The notes under the pieces were generated by a model that made no database searches, was not told the origin of the DNA, and saw only the letters and a list, made by a program, of their open reading frames with translations. The position numbers and the translations under genes were made by a program. Shown here piece by piece: positions 23,681 through 33,640 of a DNA stretch of 64,000 nt (its first letter is position 1; every line of letters starts with the position of its first letter). This DNA comes from Aplidium turbinatum. Its lineage: Eukaryota > Chordata > Ascidiacea > Aplousobranchia > Polyclinidae. The DNA is taken from the NCBI GenBank assembly GCA_918807975.1, contig OU964918.1, forward strand, positions 21,498,477-21,562,476, written 5' to 3'.

Positions 23681-24441
23681 AAAAACGAAGTACCGATTAC
23701 CTCTCTTTCAAATCTTAGGAAAAATTTGCAGATCTATCTTTTAACTACAGTAAGTTGTGGCTTGAATTTTCTGGAAAAAAGTTTTACATTTTTTGGCTTA
23801 GCCTAACGTTAGACCGGAATATTCACCATTAGGCCTATATAGCTTAGCAGTAACCGCACTCCTGCCGTTTGTCTCCACGTATATGTGCGTGTCAGTGTCT
23901 TCAAAGTTGATAAAATACCGTTCTAGCGTAAATAACATTGAAGCTGCCTTGAGACCAGCATTGACAAACATCGAGCGACAGCTAGACTTGCTTTGTCGCA
24001 AAGAGCAGTCGCACCCATCACACTGAATAAATGTGTTTACTTTTTGTTTGATTTTGTTTCCATCAGGCTACAAGGCCTAGTAAAGTAGTAGGCTTCGAGT
24101 ACGGATAGCTTGCTTTTAGTTTTCGTTCAAATTAAACCTTTCAATAAATATCACAAATGTATATTTCGCATTGTTTATCCCTTTAATCGTAAAGGGGGTT
24201 GCGGAAAATTTTAGGAGATTAAAAGGGGTCGCAAGCAAAAAAGTTTGGTAAGCCTTGGTTTAGAGTAAACCTATAATTTTTAAATAATTAATTTTTAAAA
24301 TTAATAATAATTTTTTAAAAAAATTTCAAAAAATCCCCGAATAGGGAACTCTCCGAAAAAGGCTGTCTCCGAATAGGGAACTCTCCGAATCGGACTCTCC
24401 AAATCGGACTCGCCGAAACGGGCCATTCCATGAAAGTATCA

Positions 24442-24864
24442 CGGAATGGCCCGTTTCGGTGAGTCCGATTTGGTGAGTTCCCTATTCGGTGAGAGCCTTA
24501 TTTGGTGATTTTTTTTTTTTAAATTATTGGGTACCGTAGCCTAATTATCATTGCCGTTATAGGGTTAGGGGGTAGGGGTTAGTGTTAGGGGTTAGGGGTT
24601 AAGGATTAGTGGTTAGGAGTTGTGGTTAGGGGTTAAGAGTTAGTGGTTAGGGGTTAAGGGGTTGTGGTTAAGGGTTACGGGTTAGGAGTTACGGGTTAGG
24701 GTCTTATTTCAACGTTTAGCGACGTTAAAACGATGTAAAAGCGGCAATGATAATTAGGCTACGGTACCCAATAATTTTCAAAAAAAATTTCAAAAAAATC
24801 ACCGAATAGGGCTCTCACCGAAAAAGGCTCTCACCAAATCGGACTCACCGAATAGTAGCAGACC
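24442..24864. mobile_element. 9-bp-TSD family member with G-rich telomere-like core
   Basis: Starts CGGAATGGCCCGTTTCGG and ends AATAGTAGCAGACC. The core at about 24552-24712 is a run of degenerate GGGGTTA units. It is wedged between the 5.2-kb member and the F-type element starting at 24866. Its own duplication is not clear (only TCA is shared by the two flanks). Confidence 0.75.
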
Positions 24865-24865
24865 T

Positions 24866-26291
24866 CAGCCCTCGAAATTAGCTTCCATCTACGACGGCAA
24901 AAACATTGTCGTCGCCAAATCAACAAACCTTGGATTGCAGCAGCAATTGCCGTATGCTTTAATAAAACAAAATTTTATGCGCTTCTTCATAATGTGTCAC
25001 ACGGCGGTAGCCCAGAGCATCACGCAAGCTATCTTATGCGCTGACAATGCTCTTGTGAACTGTAAATAGTTTGCAACCTTATAAATACTGGCTTATTTGT
25101 TACGCTAAAGTTGTTCTTTCATCGAATGCTTGTTGTATATCAGTGTCGTTGCGAATTTAAATCATGGTGAAGGAAGATACAGTTAAAAAGTGGAATTTAC
25201 CTGCTATAGGTTATCAAACAGAGAGAACAGAAGGAAAAGTTAGTGTGGTATTTTGCAAAATTTGTAAAGAATTTTATGACGGAAACAAATCGGAATTAGA
25301 AAAGCTATAGAGTCAAGTTAAAAAAGGAGAATATACAAAATTGGATAAATGGTTCTTTTGCAGTAAAGAAAAGTAATGCTTCCGATCATATGGCATCGCG
25401 CATTCATGAACGGGCAGTTTTGCGTCTTCAAGCATCATCCACCGATACAGCATCTGATGATTTCGATTCTGACTAGTTCCTTATACAACAGACTTTGTGC
25501 TGCTCTCAGTATCCTAATTGTGCCGAAATTTTGTTACCGATACCGGTGCGTAAATAGAGGCAATCTTCTCGCAGGGAGCTATTAATTTGTTACCGGTACC
25601 TGGTTGAGCATTGAGCAATTAACATTATTTTATGATAATTCAATGTCGCTAGATGTCGAATTAATGTAAAACAAACGTAAATTTCTTGTTAGGGTTTTGT
25701 TGTCGCGCCAATTAATTCGCCGAAAATTAAATCGATTTGTGCTGACTCGAACTTTGAATCAACCCAAAATTTACTTACTTTTCGCTCTGGGTTATTTAAC
25801 GTGAATTACCGTAACAGTGTGTCTCGCTTTATCACTTCTTTTGGTATTATTACATCACAACAAATCAAACAGTGCTGTCGTGATAGACTACCGTACTCTA
25901 GTATATTTTTTGCTTCTCGTTTTATATGTTTTAGTACAATTTTTTCGTAATAAATGTTCACAGCAATTGCTGCAAGGCAATTTCAAATTTTGCCGTTTGG
26001 CCTCGGCAACGTTTTTGCCAAGTAAAAATATGCTAATTTCGAAGACTGCGTGAGTGTTCACAGCAAGTAAAATAGTCCGAGGTGAGGTGTTGGTGAGGTC
26101 TTTCTGCTGATTAAACTCCCGCTGTGAGCAAATAACACAGGAAGAATTTTTGAACAATTTTTGTCCTATTTAAGTGCTCATTTTGCGACAACATTTTTAT
26201 TGCCGTCGCAGAATGGCCAATGGCCATTATGACGTTTGCGGTAGCATTCACCACGGCAATTGCCTCGTGCCTCCGCTAATTTCGAGGACTG
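24866..26291 (+). mobile_element. hAT-like element with zinc-finger remnant (F1)
   Basis: Termini CAGCCCTCGAAATTAGC and GCTAATTTCGAGGACTG. The right flank AAGTATGA matches AAGTATCA, which lies just left of the neighbouring inserted element, an 8-bp duplication with one mismatch. The interior includes a reversed LINE 3' tail (about 24930-25060) and a short zinc-finger frame at 25164. A second copy starts at 61513. Confidence 0.65.
25164..25375 (+). pseudogene. N-terminal zinc-finger fragment of a transposon protein
   Basis: Opens MVKEDTVKKWNLPAIGY and contains FCKICKEFYDG, the first Cys pair of a BED/TTF-like finger. An in-frame TAG follows EKL at about 25307. The continuing sequence (YTKLDKWFFCSKE) suggests a longer original. 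No transposase core is visible. Confidence 0.45.
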
Positions 26292-26391
26292 AAGTATGAT
26301 ACAGCCTACCAAGATTCATGCATTGTGAAACGCAGTACATGCATCTTTGTTACATTGTACTCTACTTTTAATTTAATTTTTTTATTTGCAG

Positions 26392-26439
26392 TGTTGCAAA
26401 ACATCCAGAGATGCTTTGTTATATTTTGCTGATGCATCT
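26392..26439 (+). other. candidate upstream KNL1 exon (weak)
   Basis: A strong acceptor (pyrimidine tract then TTTGCAG) and a donor-like TCT|GTAAAT bound 48 bp with an open phase-0 frame ending in Ser. Spliced to the next exon 102 bp downstream it would complete S-ILK. Against it: the residues (SRDALLYFADAS) do not look like the basic stretch that normally precedes SILK, and no start codon is available in it. Confidence 0.25.
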
Positions 26440-26541
26440 GTAAATTGGATGTTGGATTTTTTGGGTAGATCTATTGCACTGTAACTGTACATAACTGCCT
26501 ATGTTAATGCAATAAAGCAAATTTTGTCTATGTATTTGCAG

Positions 26542-26610
26542 ATATTGAAGAAATCACCATCGAGAAAGTTGCTGGAGTTAGATACAAATGTTGATGAAGT
26601 CTTTTCTTTG
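26542..26610 (+). CDS. KNL1: KNL1 exon with SILK motif
   Basis: KNL1 scaffolds the outer kinetochore. Its N-terminus recruits protein phosphatase 1 (PP1) through SILK and RVSF motifs. This 69-bp exon (after TTTGCAG, before GTATGC, phase 0 at both ends) encodes ILKKSPSRKLLELD and nine more residues. ILK followed by a spaced S/R/L pattern fits the [S/G]ILK PP1 site, whose first residue would come from the previous exon. It splices in phase to the RVSF exon 9.5 kb downstream, giving about 30 residues between the two motifs, as expected for KNL1. The upstream exon and start codon are not identified. On its own the exon would be weak; the phase-matched series with the later exons makes it convincing. 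Confidence 0.8.
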
Positions 26611-26742
26611 GTATGCTATGTCCTGTGTTTCAAGCATGACAGCTTATATGCACAGGCTGTACCACTGTGTGAGCTTCAAATTTGATTTAAGGCCGATCTA
26701 CTGCTCTTGATAACAGTTAGAATAAAGGGTGGTCCACATCTT

Positions 26743-26790
26743 TTAGGCACAGACAGTTAGGTACCTACCAAATAGGTGTGCACTGCGCAC
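26743..26790 (+). mobile_element. terminus of the GGTCCACGTCTTTTAGG family, split by a transposon
   Basis: GGTCCACATCTTTTAGGCAC followed by CAGTTAGGTACCTACC and AATAGGTGTGC. The TIR continues at 29875-29945 on the far side of the TAGGGTGG copy 2. A matching opposite end lies at about 33270-33405, so the whole stretch may be one much-invaded element. Confidence 0.6.
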
Positions 26791-27336
26791 TAGGGTGGAG
26801 TGAAACATAGGTTAAAAATGAAAGTTGATAGAATCAATCTGTAATAGTTACTAAAAGTTGTGATGTGGTAAATGTATTCACATGCTGAAATATTTTTGAT
26901 TTTGATCAACGTTTACGTCTGCCGCAAGTCCATTGAAGTTTTCACTGGTATTTTGGAGCTATGACGTCATCACAATTAGCAGATCGTCACTTTTATCTAA
27001 CTTCTACCTTCGGTACTTCTATCTAACAATATCAGAGTTGTAAATTACACATAAATCGTTGCAATGCAGTGGAAAATACGTCTTTTAGAACGCTTGTTGC
27101 ATGTATATGATCAACTGATAAGAAAAAACACGGATTTTAAGCTATTTTCTTCAAATTTCTGTTCCTTTCACAAGTTCATCACCACAGTTTAAGCAAGTAT
27201 GTGCAATGAAGGTAAAGCAAACTACAGTAGAAAAGTGTTTTTCTTAATATGACAATATTGAGATTTCGGTTGCCTGTTTACTTTTGATCCCATATAAATA
27301 TTGTAAACGCTTTTTAAATCATCAGCTTATACAGTA

Positions 27337-27700
27337 CATGGGCGTTGGCAGAAATATTGCAGGGGGAGGGGGCAAACATCTTTTAAGCCAAATTTCATCT
27401 TGTGAGCTACAACGAGTGCAACGTAGCTAAGTGTATTGATGAAATGTAACGTAAATTTGGACGGCACGAGCGAAAACGTTACAATTAAAGATATTTCCAA
27501 GGCATACTTAGCGATAGTTTCCGAAAGCGCGAAAAAATAGTCCTGGAAAAATGTTGGTTTACTTCGAAGAAAATTGGATGAAAAAGATATTATCGCCCAA
27601 AGGTAAGAAACATTTTTGAAAGTATCGTTTTCATAAGGAAAGAAACGTTTATAAAACCCAAATCCAGGGGGACAAGTGCCCCTCTCTGCCGACTCCCATG
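27337..27700. mobile_element. short hAT-like MITE
   Basis: Termini CATGGGCGTTGGCAGA and CTGCCGACTCCCATG, with G-run/C-run subterminal blocks (GGGGGAGGGGGCA, TGCCCCTCTC). Flanking duplications are not recognisable, so the exact ends are tentative. Confidence 0.6.
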
Positions 27701-27703
27701 AGT

Positions 27704-28252
27704 TTAAATCTCATTAAGCACTCCATTTGCCAAAAACTCTCGTTTTGTATTGAATACAGGCATTTCTAATCTTGACTGCAGTCTACTTCGAATAAATCCC
27801 TCCCGTTGTTTCTGCCCACACTCCGCAGATGCTGCTTCAATAACGAGGCGCACGGCCCCTTCCATGGCTTGCGTGTGACACGGATAGCTAGGAAATTCAA
27901 GCTCTGGAGCTGCAGCATCTTGAATGAAGGACATTAACTGACTGTCCGGTATGTCTCGAGTTAGCGGTAGTTCATATCTCTCTGTATGCTGCCAATCAAT
28001 CAGTTCAAAGTATTCGTTTGCTTCAAAGATCAAGAGTGGAACTTTAAAGAGACGAATGGAATCTCCATGACCTTGTTTTCTGGAAAGTATCCTTCTCAGT
28101 GCTAATTTTCTGTTGTACAGACGTTCATCTACCAACATCCACGGCAATAGGTTCTCTTGGTGAGCAAAAAAGGCATTTCGGTTGATACCAGGGACAACTA
28201 TTGCTTTTAGTTCAGCGCTAAGACAGCGCGACTTTTTAACTACGTGAAACAA
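27704..28252 (-). pseudogene. transposon protein, CHTQA family, C-terminal part
   Basis: 182 codons on the minus strand of TAGGGTGG copy 2. Blocks in order: PGINRNAFFAHQENLLPWM, RRILSRKQ, FKVPLLIFEANEYFELIDW, YPCHTQAMEGAVRLVIEA, ECGQKQREGFIRSRL, and MPVFNTKREFLANG before the stop. The same block order occurs at 32040-31414 in copy 3. I recall similar uncharacterised proteins from several invertebrates, but no catalytic triad is identified, so calling it a transposase rests on its position inside the TIRs. The N-terminal part lies at 29725-29360, separated by a LINE fragment and a MITE. Confidence 0.65.
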
Positions 28253-28387
28253 AGTGTTTAGCTCCTTTACAGTAAGTAGTACAGAAAGGTTGCGTTTTCA
28301 CCGCAAACCACGTTGGAGCGTATAACTTGGCAATGTAGGCTACTCCACCAAAAGTTTCCTTGCTTCAGTTGTCCCATTAGGTCATGA

Positions 28388-28811
28388 CAGTAGCGTAGCC
28401 AGGAATTTTGAAAGGGGGGGTTTTGACGACCCAACGGCGGGGGGTCTGGGGGGCCTCCCCCAGAAAATTTTGAAAAATTACTTTGAATTTGGTGCATTCT
28501 GAGAGCATTTTCAACAAAAATGTAGTTACGAATATTCCTGTAAAATGATGGTGTCTGGTGGCATAGCAAAAGAATAAGATCATGTTTTCTTCGGCATTTT
28601 TCGGAAATAAAGCTAAGTCTTTATGTTTTCTTGTTGCTAATTCCTGGCTAAGATGTTTAGTATTGGCAAAACTTGCTCTTTTAATGCAATTTTGTTTAAA
28701 ATTAAGCAATTTTTTTTTAGACTGAAAGCATCATTCTCAATATCGTGACGTCACACGCGTGCCAAAGGGGGGGTTGTAACCCCCAAAACCCCCCCCTTGG
28801 CTACGCCACTG
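28388..28811. mobile_element. hAT-like MITE
   Basis: Termini CAGTAGCGTAGCCAGG and TTGGCTACGCCACTG with a perfect 8-bp duplication GGTCATGA (28380-28387, 28812-28819). G-run and C-run subterminal blocks mirror each other. It is non-coding and inserted in the CHTQA-family transposon. Confidence 0.95.
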
Positions 28812-29200
28812 GGTCATGACGATGTCGCCGCCAATGTGCGGGTTCAACTATGGCAGGAGAGACTGGCAGCCGGACCGACATTGGCCAATATGGAGCTCAC
28901 ACCCATGGAGAGCCTTCCTCCCGGAAAACGTGAACCGTGGAAGTATTGGCGATGCCTCAACCGCTTAAGAACTGGTATTGGCAGGTGTAAAACCTTGATG
29001 AGACACTGGGGGTATTCCATGGGGAGCACAAGTTGCAAATGCGGACAGGAGCAAACGATGCAACATTTACTCGAATGCCCTGACCTAAAAGCAAGGTGCT
29101 CTGCACAGGATTTGGCCGAGTTCAACGATAGAGCAAGAGCCTGCGTGATGCTCTGGGCTACGGCCGTGTGATACACGATGAAGAAGACCAACGCTCTCAG
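28812..29200 (+). pseudogene. LINE C-terminal fragment
   Basis: A plus-strand frame reads LNRLRTGIGRCKTLMRHWG and then CKCGQEQTMQHLLECPDL, the terminal Cys/His block of Jockey/I-type LINEs, ending at TGA 29171. Its 3' tail (TGATGCTCTGGGCTACGGC) reappears reversed at 24990-25030. Confidence 0.75.
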
Positions 29201-29359
29201 ATTTTACAGGGATTGTTTCGTGAAACATAAAGCTTCAAAATGCGATTGGTTGTTGTCAGCCATCTGGAGTGATTCATCTTTCTTGGATTACAATAGGCAA
29301 GCTTGGCATCACAACGCCCTGAGCTAATTGCTTTACAGATGCCATACAAGTACAGTAGG

Positions 29360-29725
29360 CTACTGCTGGTCTGTGCTTAAGCTCACGTCAATTGAAGGCA
29401 GTTGAATATCAACAGCCTCAAACTCTGTGACTGGTAAACTGTCACAGTCTTCAAGTTTTTTACCAATGGAGCCAGAAAAACTTAGTGGACCAGATGTAAC
29501 TCCATCAAGATAATGCATCAAGTGTCTCAGTGGTAATTCATTAAAATGCAACAGACATACAAACCGCTGCAATGGCTTTTTCAGGCCCTTTTTAAGAATT
29601 GCATATTTCCGGTTATGTTGCTTAAATGGACTAATTGAATCGTAAGAAATATCCTCTATGACGTCACATGCGATGGTTTTGTTGCGGAAAAAAATCTGAA
29701 GCAAATTGTGATATTTAATCAGCAC
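29360..29725 (-). pseudogene. transposon protein, CHTQA family, N-terminal part
   Basis: 121 codons on the minus strand. The recognisable block is FVCLLHFNELPLRHLMHYLD, then TSGPLSFSGSIGKKLEDC, LPVTEF and SLSTDQQ before the stop. These precede the FAHPEN/CHTQA region in related proteins as I recall them. It is the upstream half of the gene whose downstream half is at 28252-27704. Confidence 0.55.
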
Positions 29726-30531
29726 ATCCCTTGTAATCTTGAACTTGCTTGCGGCAGACGAAAACTTTATTTTAAAACGCTGAAATTTTCAAAGCTTAAT
29801 AGTCAAGCCACACTACAACTTTTAATCGCTATTACAGAGCAAAAATCAAAATTTTCTTTTTTCACTCCACCCTACTGCGCACAGCCGCACACTGTGTCGT
29901 GAGGATATTTGGGTGTGACACCTAGTCATTTAGGTGCTATACGATGTGTCAAATTTATCAAAAATGCTTGATTACTGTATATACTCGAGTATAGGTCAAT
30001 CTTGTGTATAAGTTGAACCCCTACTTTTGAGCTGAAAATCGGTGATATTTCCTTCTCCTATGCATAAGTCGAACAGCTTATTCCCGACACTACCATTCGA
30101 TCGTTCATCTAAGTATTGGCATTGACATACGGTAAGGAAATTTCAAAGTAGAGCGCAGAGTAACTTACGCTTCTGGAATAGTCACGTAACACTATTCACG
30201 GCAATAATAAGTAAACCAGCTAAATTAGACGCACTATTTTCAACTAGGTCTTCCTGCTGTGAGATCAATTATGATTCAACAGAACGCATTGTTTTGTTAT
30301 CAGACGCATGAGAATTAGCACTTGGCCTTTCTGTTATTTTAATGGTCTTAATCGCAGATATTGCCTGCATTAACTACGTCTCTTACCGCTATTATCACCT
30401 AGCCAACGTAACATCATTGATTTATGCGGCCGCTAAGGTTTGACATCGACTTCAACGACCATGGAATGTTACATACGGTAATAAGAACGATTATATCCTA
30501 CACACAAAAATAAAAAAATGATCGCTTAAAA

Positions 30532-30884
30532 CAGGGGTGACGAACCTTTTTGCGGCCGCGGCCACTTTGTCAATTACACATGAGTTATCGGGCCACACAA
30601 CTTAGCGCTTGTCAAAATTCTATGATGTCATAGATTGAACTCGACCAAAAATACAAGGTGAAGTTGGTGAATAGTGTTAACAACTTTGCCTTATAGCTTT
30701 CCTATTTTCTAACTTTAAACCTTGAAAGTTAGTGTTTAGGGCAAGAAAATAGCAAAGAAAAGGTGTACCAGTGAATGCATAAAACAGCTTTGAGATGTCT
30801 TTTGTCTTCAATGCATGAGCGATTGTCAAATCGTTTTGCGGGCCTCACAAAACTCTTTGACGGGCCGCAGGTTTGTCACCTCTG
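30532..30884. mobile_element. hAT-Charlie-like MITE
   Basis: Termini CAGGGGTGACGAACC and GGTTTGTCACCTCTG with an exact 8-bp duplication GCTTAAAA (30524-30531, 30885-30892). GCGGCCGCGGCC and GGGCCGCAGG lie near the two ends. It is 353 bp and non-coding. Confidence 0.95.
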
Positions 30885-30914
30885 GCTTAAAACATATGAG
30901 TGTGCACTGTGCAG

Positions 30915-32754
30915 TAGGGTGGATCAAAAATAACAAAAAAAATTTTTTTTCTTAATTTTAATTAGCTAGACATGGCAAAAGTTGCCAATATATCACCAAA
31001 ACACAATGTAAAAAAATGAAGAGGTTTGAACAAGTTTTTGATCACCCCCCGCGACATACAAATTTAGGCACTCATACATACAAGAACTGCATGGCAAGTT
31101 TCTTTTCGATTTTAACTCGCTATGCAGACATGGCAAAAGGTTTTAATATAACGCCAAATACAATGAAAATGTGTGTACTTAAGAGTTTTGACTTCACTCT
31201 CTTTCAGCATATTAATTTTAAAGTGACTTGGCGGATGGACCACCCGCGATTCCTACAGGTAAACGCCTATTAACATTCACCATCAGATGGCCGAGTATAG
31301 ACTCACAAGCTTAAGCTTTATATGACTGGGTTGACAGGTGGCCATTGGCAAAGTCACTTCCTATTAATTTATGCGCTCATGCATACAAAGACTGCAAGCA
31401 ATATAATAAACAGTTACAAATTGAAGTGAGCAAAGTCACGTTTAGACTCAAATATTGGCATTAACCGACAAGAAGCAATTTGGGCACAAATGAAGCCGTC
31501 TCGATATTTCGGTCCACAAACTGCTTTAAATGCGTCGTTAACTAGCTTCACGAGCCTTTCAACAGCCTGCGTGTGACATGGAAATTTGGGATAAAATACA
31601 GTGGTAGTCACATCTATCATGATGAATTGCAGGAGCTCAGCATCCGTCATTGTTTTAATTACAGGAGGCTCCGTGATAAGAAGATCTGTCCAGTTAATCA
31701 ATTCGAAGTATTTCACTGCATCAAAATTAAGCTTAGCGGGAACTTTAAATTTTCGTATTTTTCCGCTGGGTTTTGCAGCTCTAGCTTTCATCACTCTACG
31801 CAGGCCTAGTTCTCGAATATGTGGTCGATGGTAAGTCATCATAGCCAAAATTATATTCTCCGGATGAGCAAAGTATAAGTTGTGGTGTATAACTGGGTCG
31901 ATAGTTTTTTTGTGCTTCTGACTAAGATATCGTGATGGGGTTATCAGTTGGTGAATGTGTCTAGTTCCATTTTTGCAAGATGAGTGTGATTTTATTGTGA
32001 ACCACATTGGAGCATAAACACGGATAATGAACATAACCAATGCTTGCAGTTTCTCATACGGATTGTTATCGCTGAAATATAATCTAAGGGTTCTATTAAT
32101 TAGCTGTAGTCAGCCATCGTGAGTGTCTGAGCGATTCAAGCATCCTGGGTTTCTAGCATTGATCGCTAGATCAATGCTACATTCACCAGTGCAGTGAAAC
32201 TGGTACGCTGAATGGTGAAGATTGATGAAGGGAAGCACCAAGTAATAATAAAATTAGGACATCGCCCAGTAGGGTTACTGGTACTAGTCTAAGTGAACTG
32301 CCTTTTACTCTGTAAGAAGCGCTGATAACTTTTATTAAACTTTGTGGAACCTGCAGTGCAAGCAAATTCCAATATTTGTACTATTAAGCTTCTATTACAT
32401 CTAGAATTCTTTGGAAGAATCAAATGCTACATCACAGCTAATTGTTGAGATACACAACCAAGTAAATTAGCCCTGGTGATAAAATGGTCAATTGTAGCCT
32501 ATCTGTTTAAACACAAGTTGCTTATTATGACATCACAAAGCGCATAAGTGAGTCACACAGTATTTATGCTTTTGACCAATTTTGTGGGAGACTTTCTCGA
32601 ACCCGATATTAGGAAAATTAAAACCTTGCGGGGGGCGATCAAAAAATTGTCAAAACCCCAAAAAAATTTGCATGTATGTTATTATGGGTGTTTCGCACCT
32701 TTTTGACATACTAGCTTAGAAAAATAAAACTTTTGGATTTTTCGATCCACCCTA
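30915..32754 (-). mobile_element. TAGGGTGG-end DNA transposon, copy 3
   Basis: Termini TAGGGTGGATCAAAAAT and TTTTTCGATCCACCCTA with a perfect 8-bp duplication CTGTGCAG (30907-30914, 32755-32762). It carries the CHTQA-family frame at 32040-31414 on the minus strand. The target resembles that of copy 2 (both preceded by GTGTGCA). Confidence 0.9.
31414..32040 (-). pseudogene. transposon protein, CHTQA family, C-terminal part
   Basis: A 208-codon open stretch, the longest of this family here. Blocks: VYAPMWFTIKSHSSCKNG, THQLI-like RHIHQLITPSRYLS, NLYFAHPENIILAMM, HIRELGLRRVMKARA, RKFKVPAKLNFDAVKYFELI, FPCHTQAVERLVKLVN, VCGPKYRDGFICAQI, and MPIFESKRDF before the stop. It agrees block by block with 28252-27704, so the two copies come from one protein family. 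The N-terminal half is missing, and the frame upstream (32050-32400) is not recognisable. There is no evidence it is expressed, and its function is unknown. Confidence 0.65.
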
Positions 32755-33269
32755 CTGTGCAGTGTGCAGTGCCTGACTATGCATTCAAGTACAGATAGCC
32801 AAGAATTCACTTAACAAGCTCTTTTGTTTGAATAGGTGCACGAGGTGTAACGATGAAGATTTTTATTAAGTAATAAATAAAATATCCGCAAGCGCAATTA
32901 ACACTTCAAATAATAAAATATAGAAAATAAAAACGACAAACAAGCCTCATGGGCGAAGCACGCCCAGCCCAGCCTCATTGGCGAAACACGTGTCTATCGC
33001 TGTCAATTCTTGCTACAAATCGGCTGCCGAGAAAAAAAACAGACAAAAAGTAAGTTAAAAAGTTAGATCCCATGTGGAAGATCTGCTTACTTCTTGAAAA
33101 AACTCCCACATTTTGGAGCAAAATGGTTTGGTCGCCTGACTAATATAAGAAAAAAACAAAGAGCCCAAAATGTATATAGATACTAAACTCATGTTCAGCA
33201 AACGTTTTGAAAATTATAGTGTTTTCATCTTCAGTGCTATAAATAACATTTTTGCTATAAATAACAATA

Positions 33270-33405
33270 ACATTGTGAATAGCACCTACATGAACAGGCG
33301 CCACAGTGCTCTGCACCTAAATATCCAGACGCCACAGTGTGCGCATCTATTTGACCAGCGCTTTAAAAACTTTGTTTGGCGTCTGCGCCTAAAAGACTTG
33401 CTCCC
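33270..33405 (-). mobile_element. terminus of the GGTCCACGTCTTTTAGG family
   Basis: ATAGCACCTACATGAACAGG through CACCTAAATATCCAGACGCC to GCGCCTAAAAGAC. It pairs in orientation with the terminus at 26743. The sequence before it (about 33170-33260, TACTAAACTCATGTTCAGCA) also recurs next to the terminus at 16204. Confidence 0.6.
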
Positions 33406-33640
33406 GGATTGCTGTGGCAATTGCCGTATGCTTTTGCCGCTGTTGTTGGAGGCCGGTGGATTAGGCCATGGTGGAAGACATAGTCTGCGGTCTGTTCAGT
33501 GTCACCACACTCGCATTCTGATGAAGGAGCCAGGCCCCGCTTGTGCATGTCTGAACAAAAGCGGCTGACCGGCCAGTTCTCAGGTGCTCTAGCCTGAGGC
33601 AGCGCTAGGCAGCTCCTCTGTCGAAAAGTACTGATGACCC
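33365..33640 (-). mobile_element. LINE 3' fragment, reversed
   Basis: The minus-strand frame reads MHKRGLAPSSECECGDTEQT and then a degraded His/Cys block, the same C-terminal LINE domain as at 22227 and 28812. The 3' tail GCATACGGCAATTGCC is also seen reversed near 24935. Confidence 0.55.

Larger units (their letters stand above)
21978..24257. mobile_element. hAT-type element with a documented empty site
   Basis: Left end CAGGGCTTCCCAAAGTGGGG, right end GTTTGGTAAGCCTTG. The 8-bp duplication GTTTAGAG is perfect (21970-21977, 24258-24265). The mirrored arm of the host element at about 19395-19430 has the same sequence with a single GTTTAGAG and no insert. The interior holds a LINE 3' fragment (22200-22890) and a tRNA-derived SINE (23400-23680). 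No transposase is recognised. Confidence 0.95.
19198..24430. mobile_element. large 9-bp-TSD family member with nested insertions
   Basis: Left end GGGTCTGCTACTATTCGG, right end GAAACGGGCCATTCCA. Flanks TGAAAGTGT (19189-19197) and TGAAAGTAT (24431-24439) are a 9-bp duplication with one mismatch. The outer arms are long inverted repeats (about 19198-19760 against 21720-21977 plus 24258-24430). A 9-bp duplication with long TIRs recalls Mutator-like elements, but no transposase was found. Nested inside are a LINE RT fragment, an 825-bp element (20379-21203) and a hAT (21978-24257). Confidence 0.8.
26791..29874 (-). mobile_element. TAGGGTGG-end DNA transposon, copy 2
   Basis: Termini TAGGGTGGAGTGAAA and TTTCACTCCACCCTA with a perfect 8-bp duplication CTGCGCAC (26783-26790, 29875-29882). 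It carries minus-strand protein remnants (29725-29360 and 28252-27704), two short hAT-like MITEs (27337, 28388) and a LINE 3' fragment (28812-29200). Confidence 0.9.

Noticed and set aside
24320-24430. Regularly spaced CCGAATAGGGAACTCTC repeats resembling a CRISPR array
   Set aside because: They are subterminal repeats of a transposon in an animal genome, without unique spacers of constant size.
24552-24712. TTAGGG-like run as a chromosome end
   Set aside because: The units are degenerate, short and bounded by transposon termini. Similar cores occur in other members of the same family inside the window.
25817-26053. A hydrophobic 78-codon frame resembling a small membrane protein
   Set aside because: It lies inside the F1 element, has no homologous blocks and is explained by T-rich sequence.
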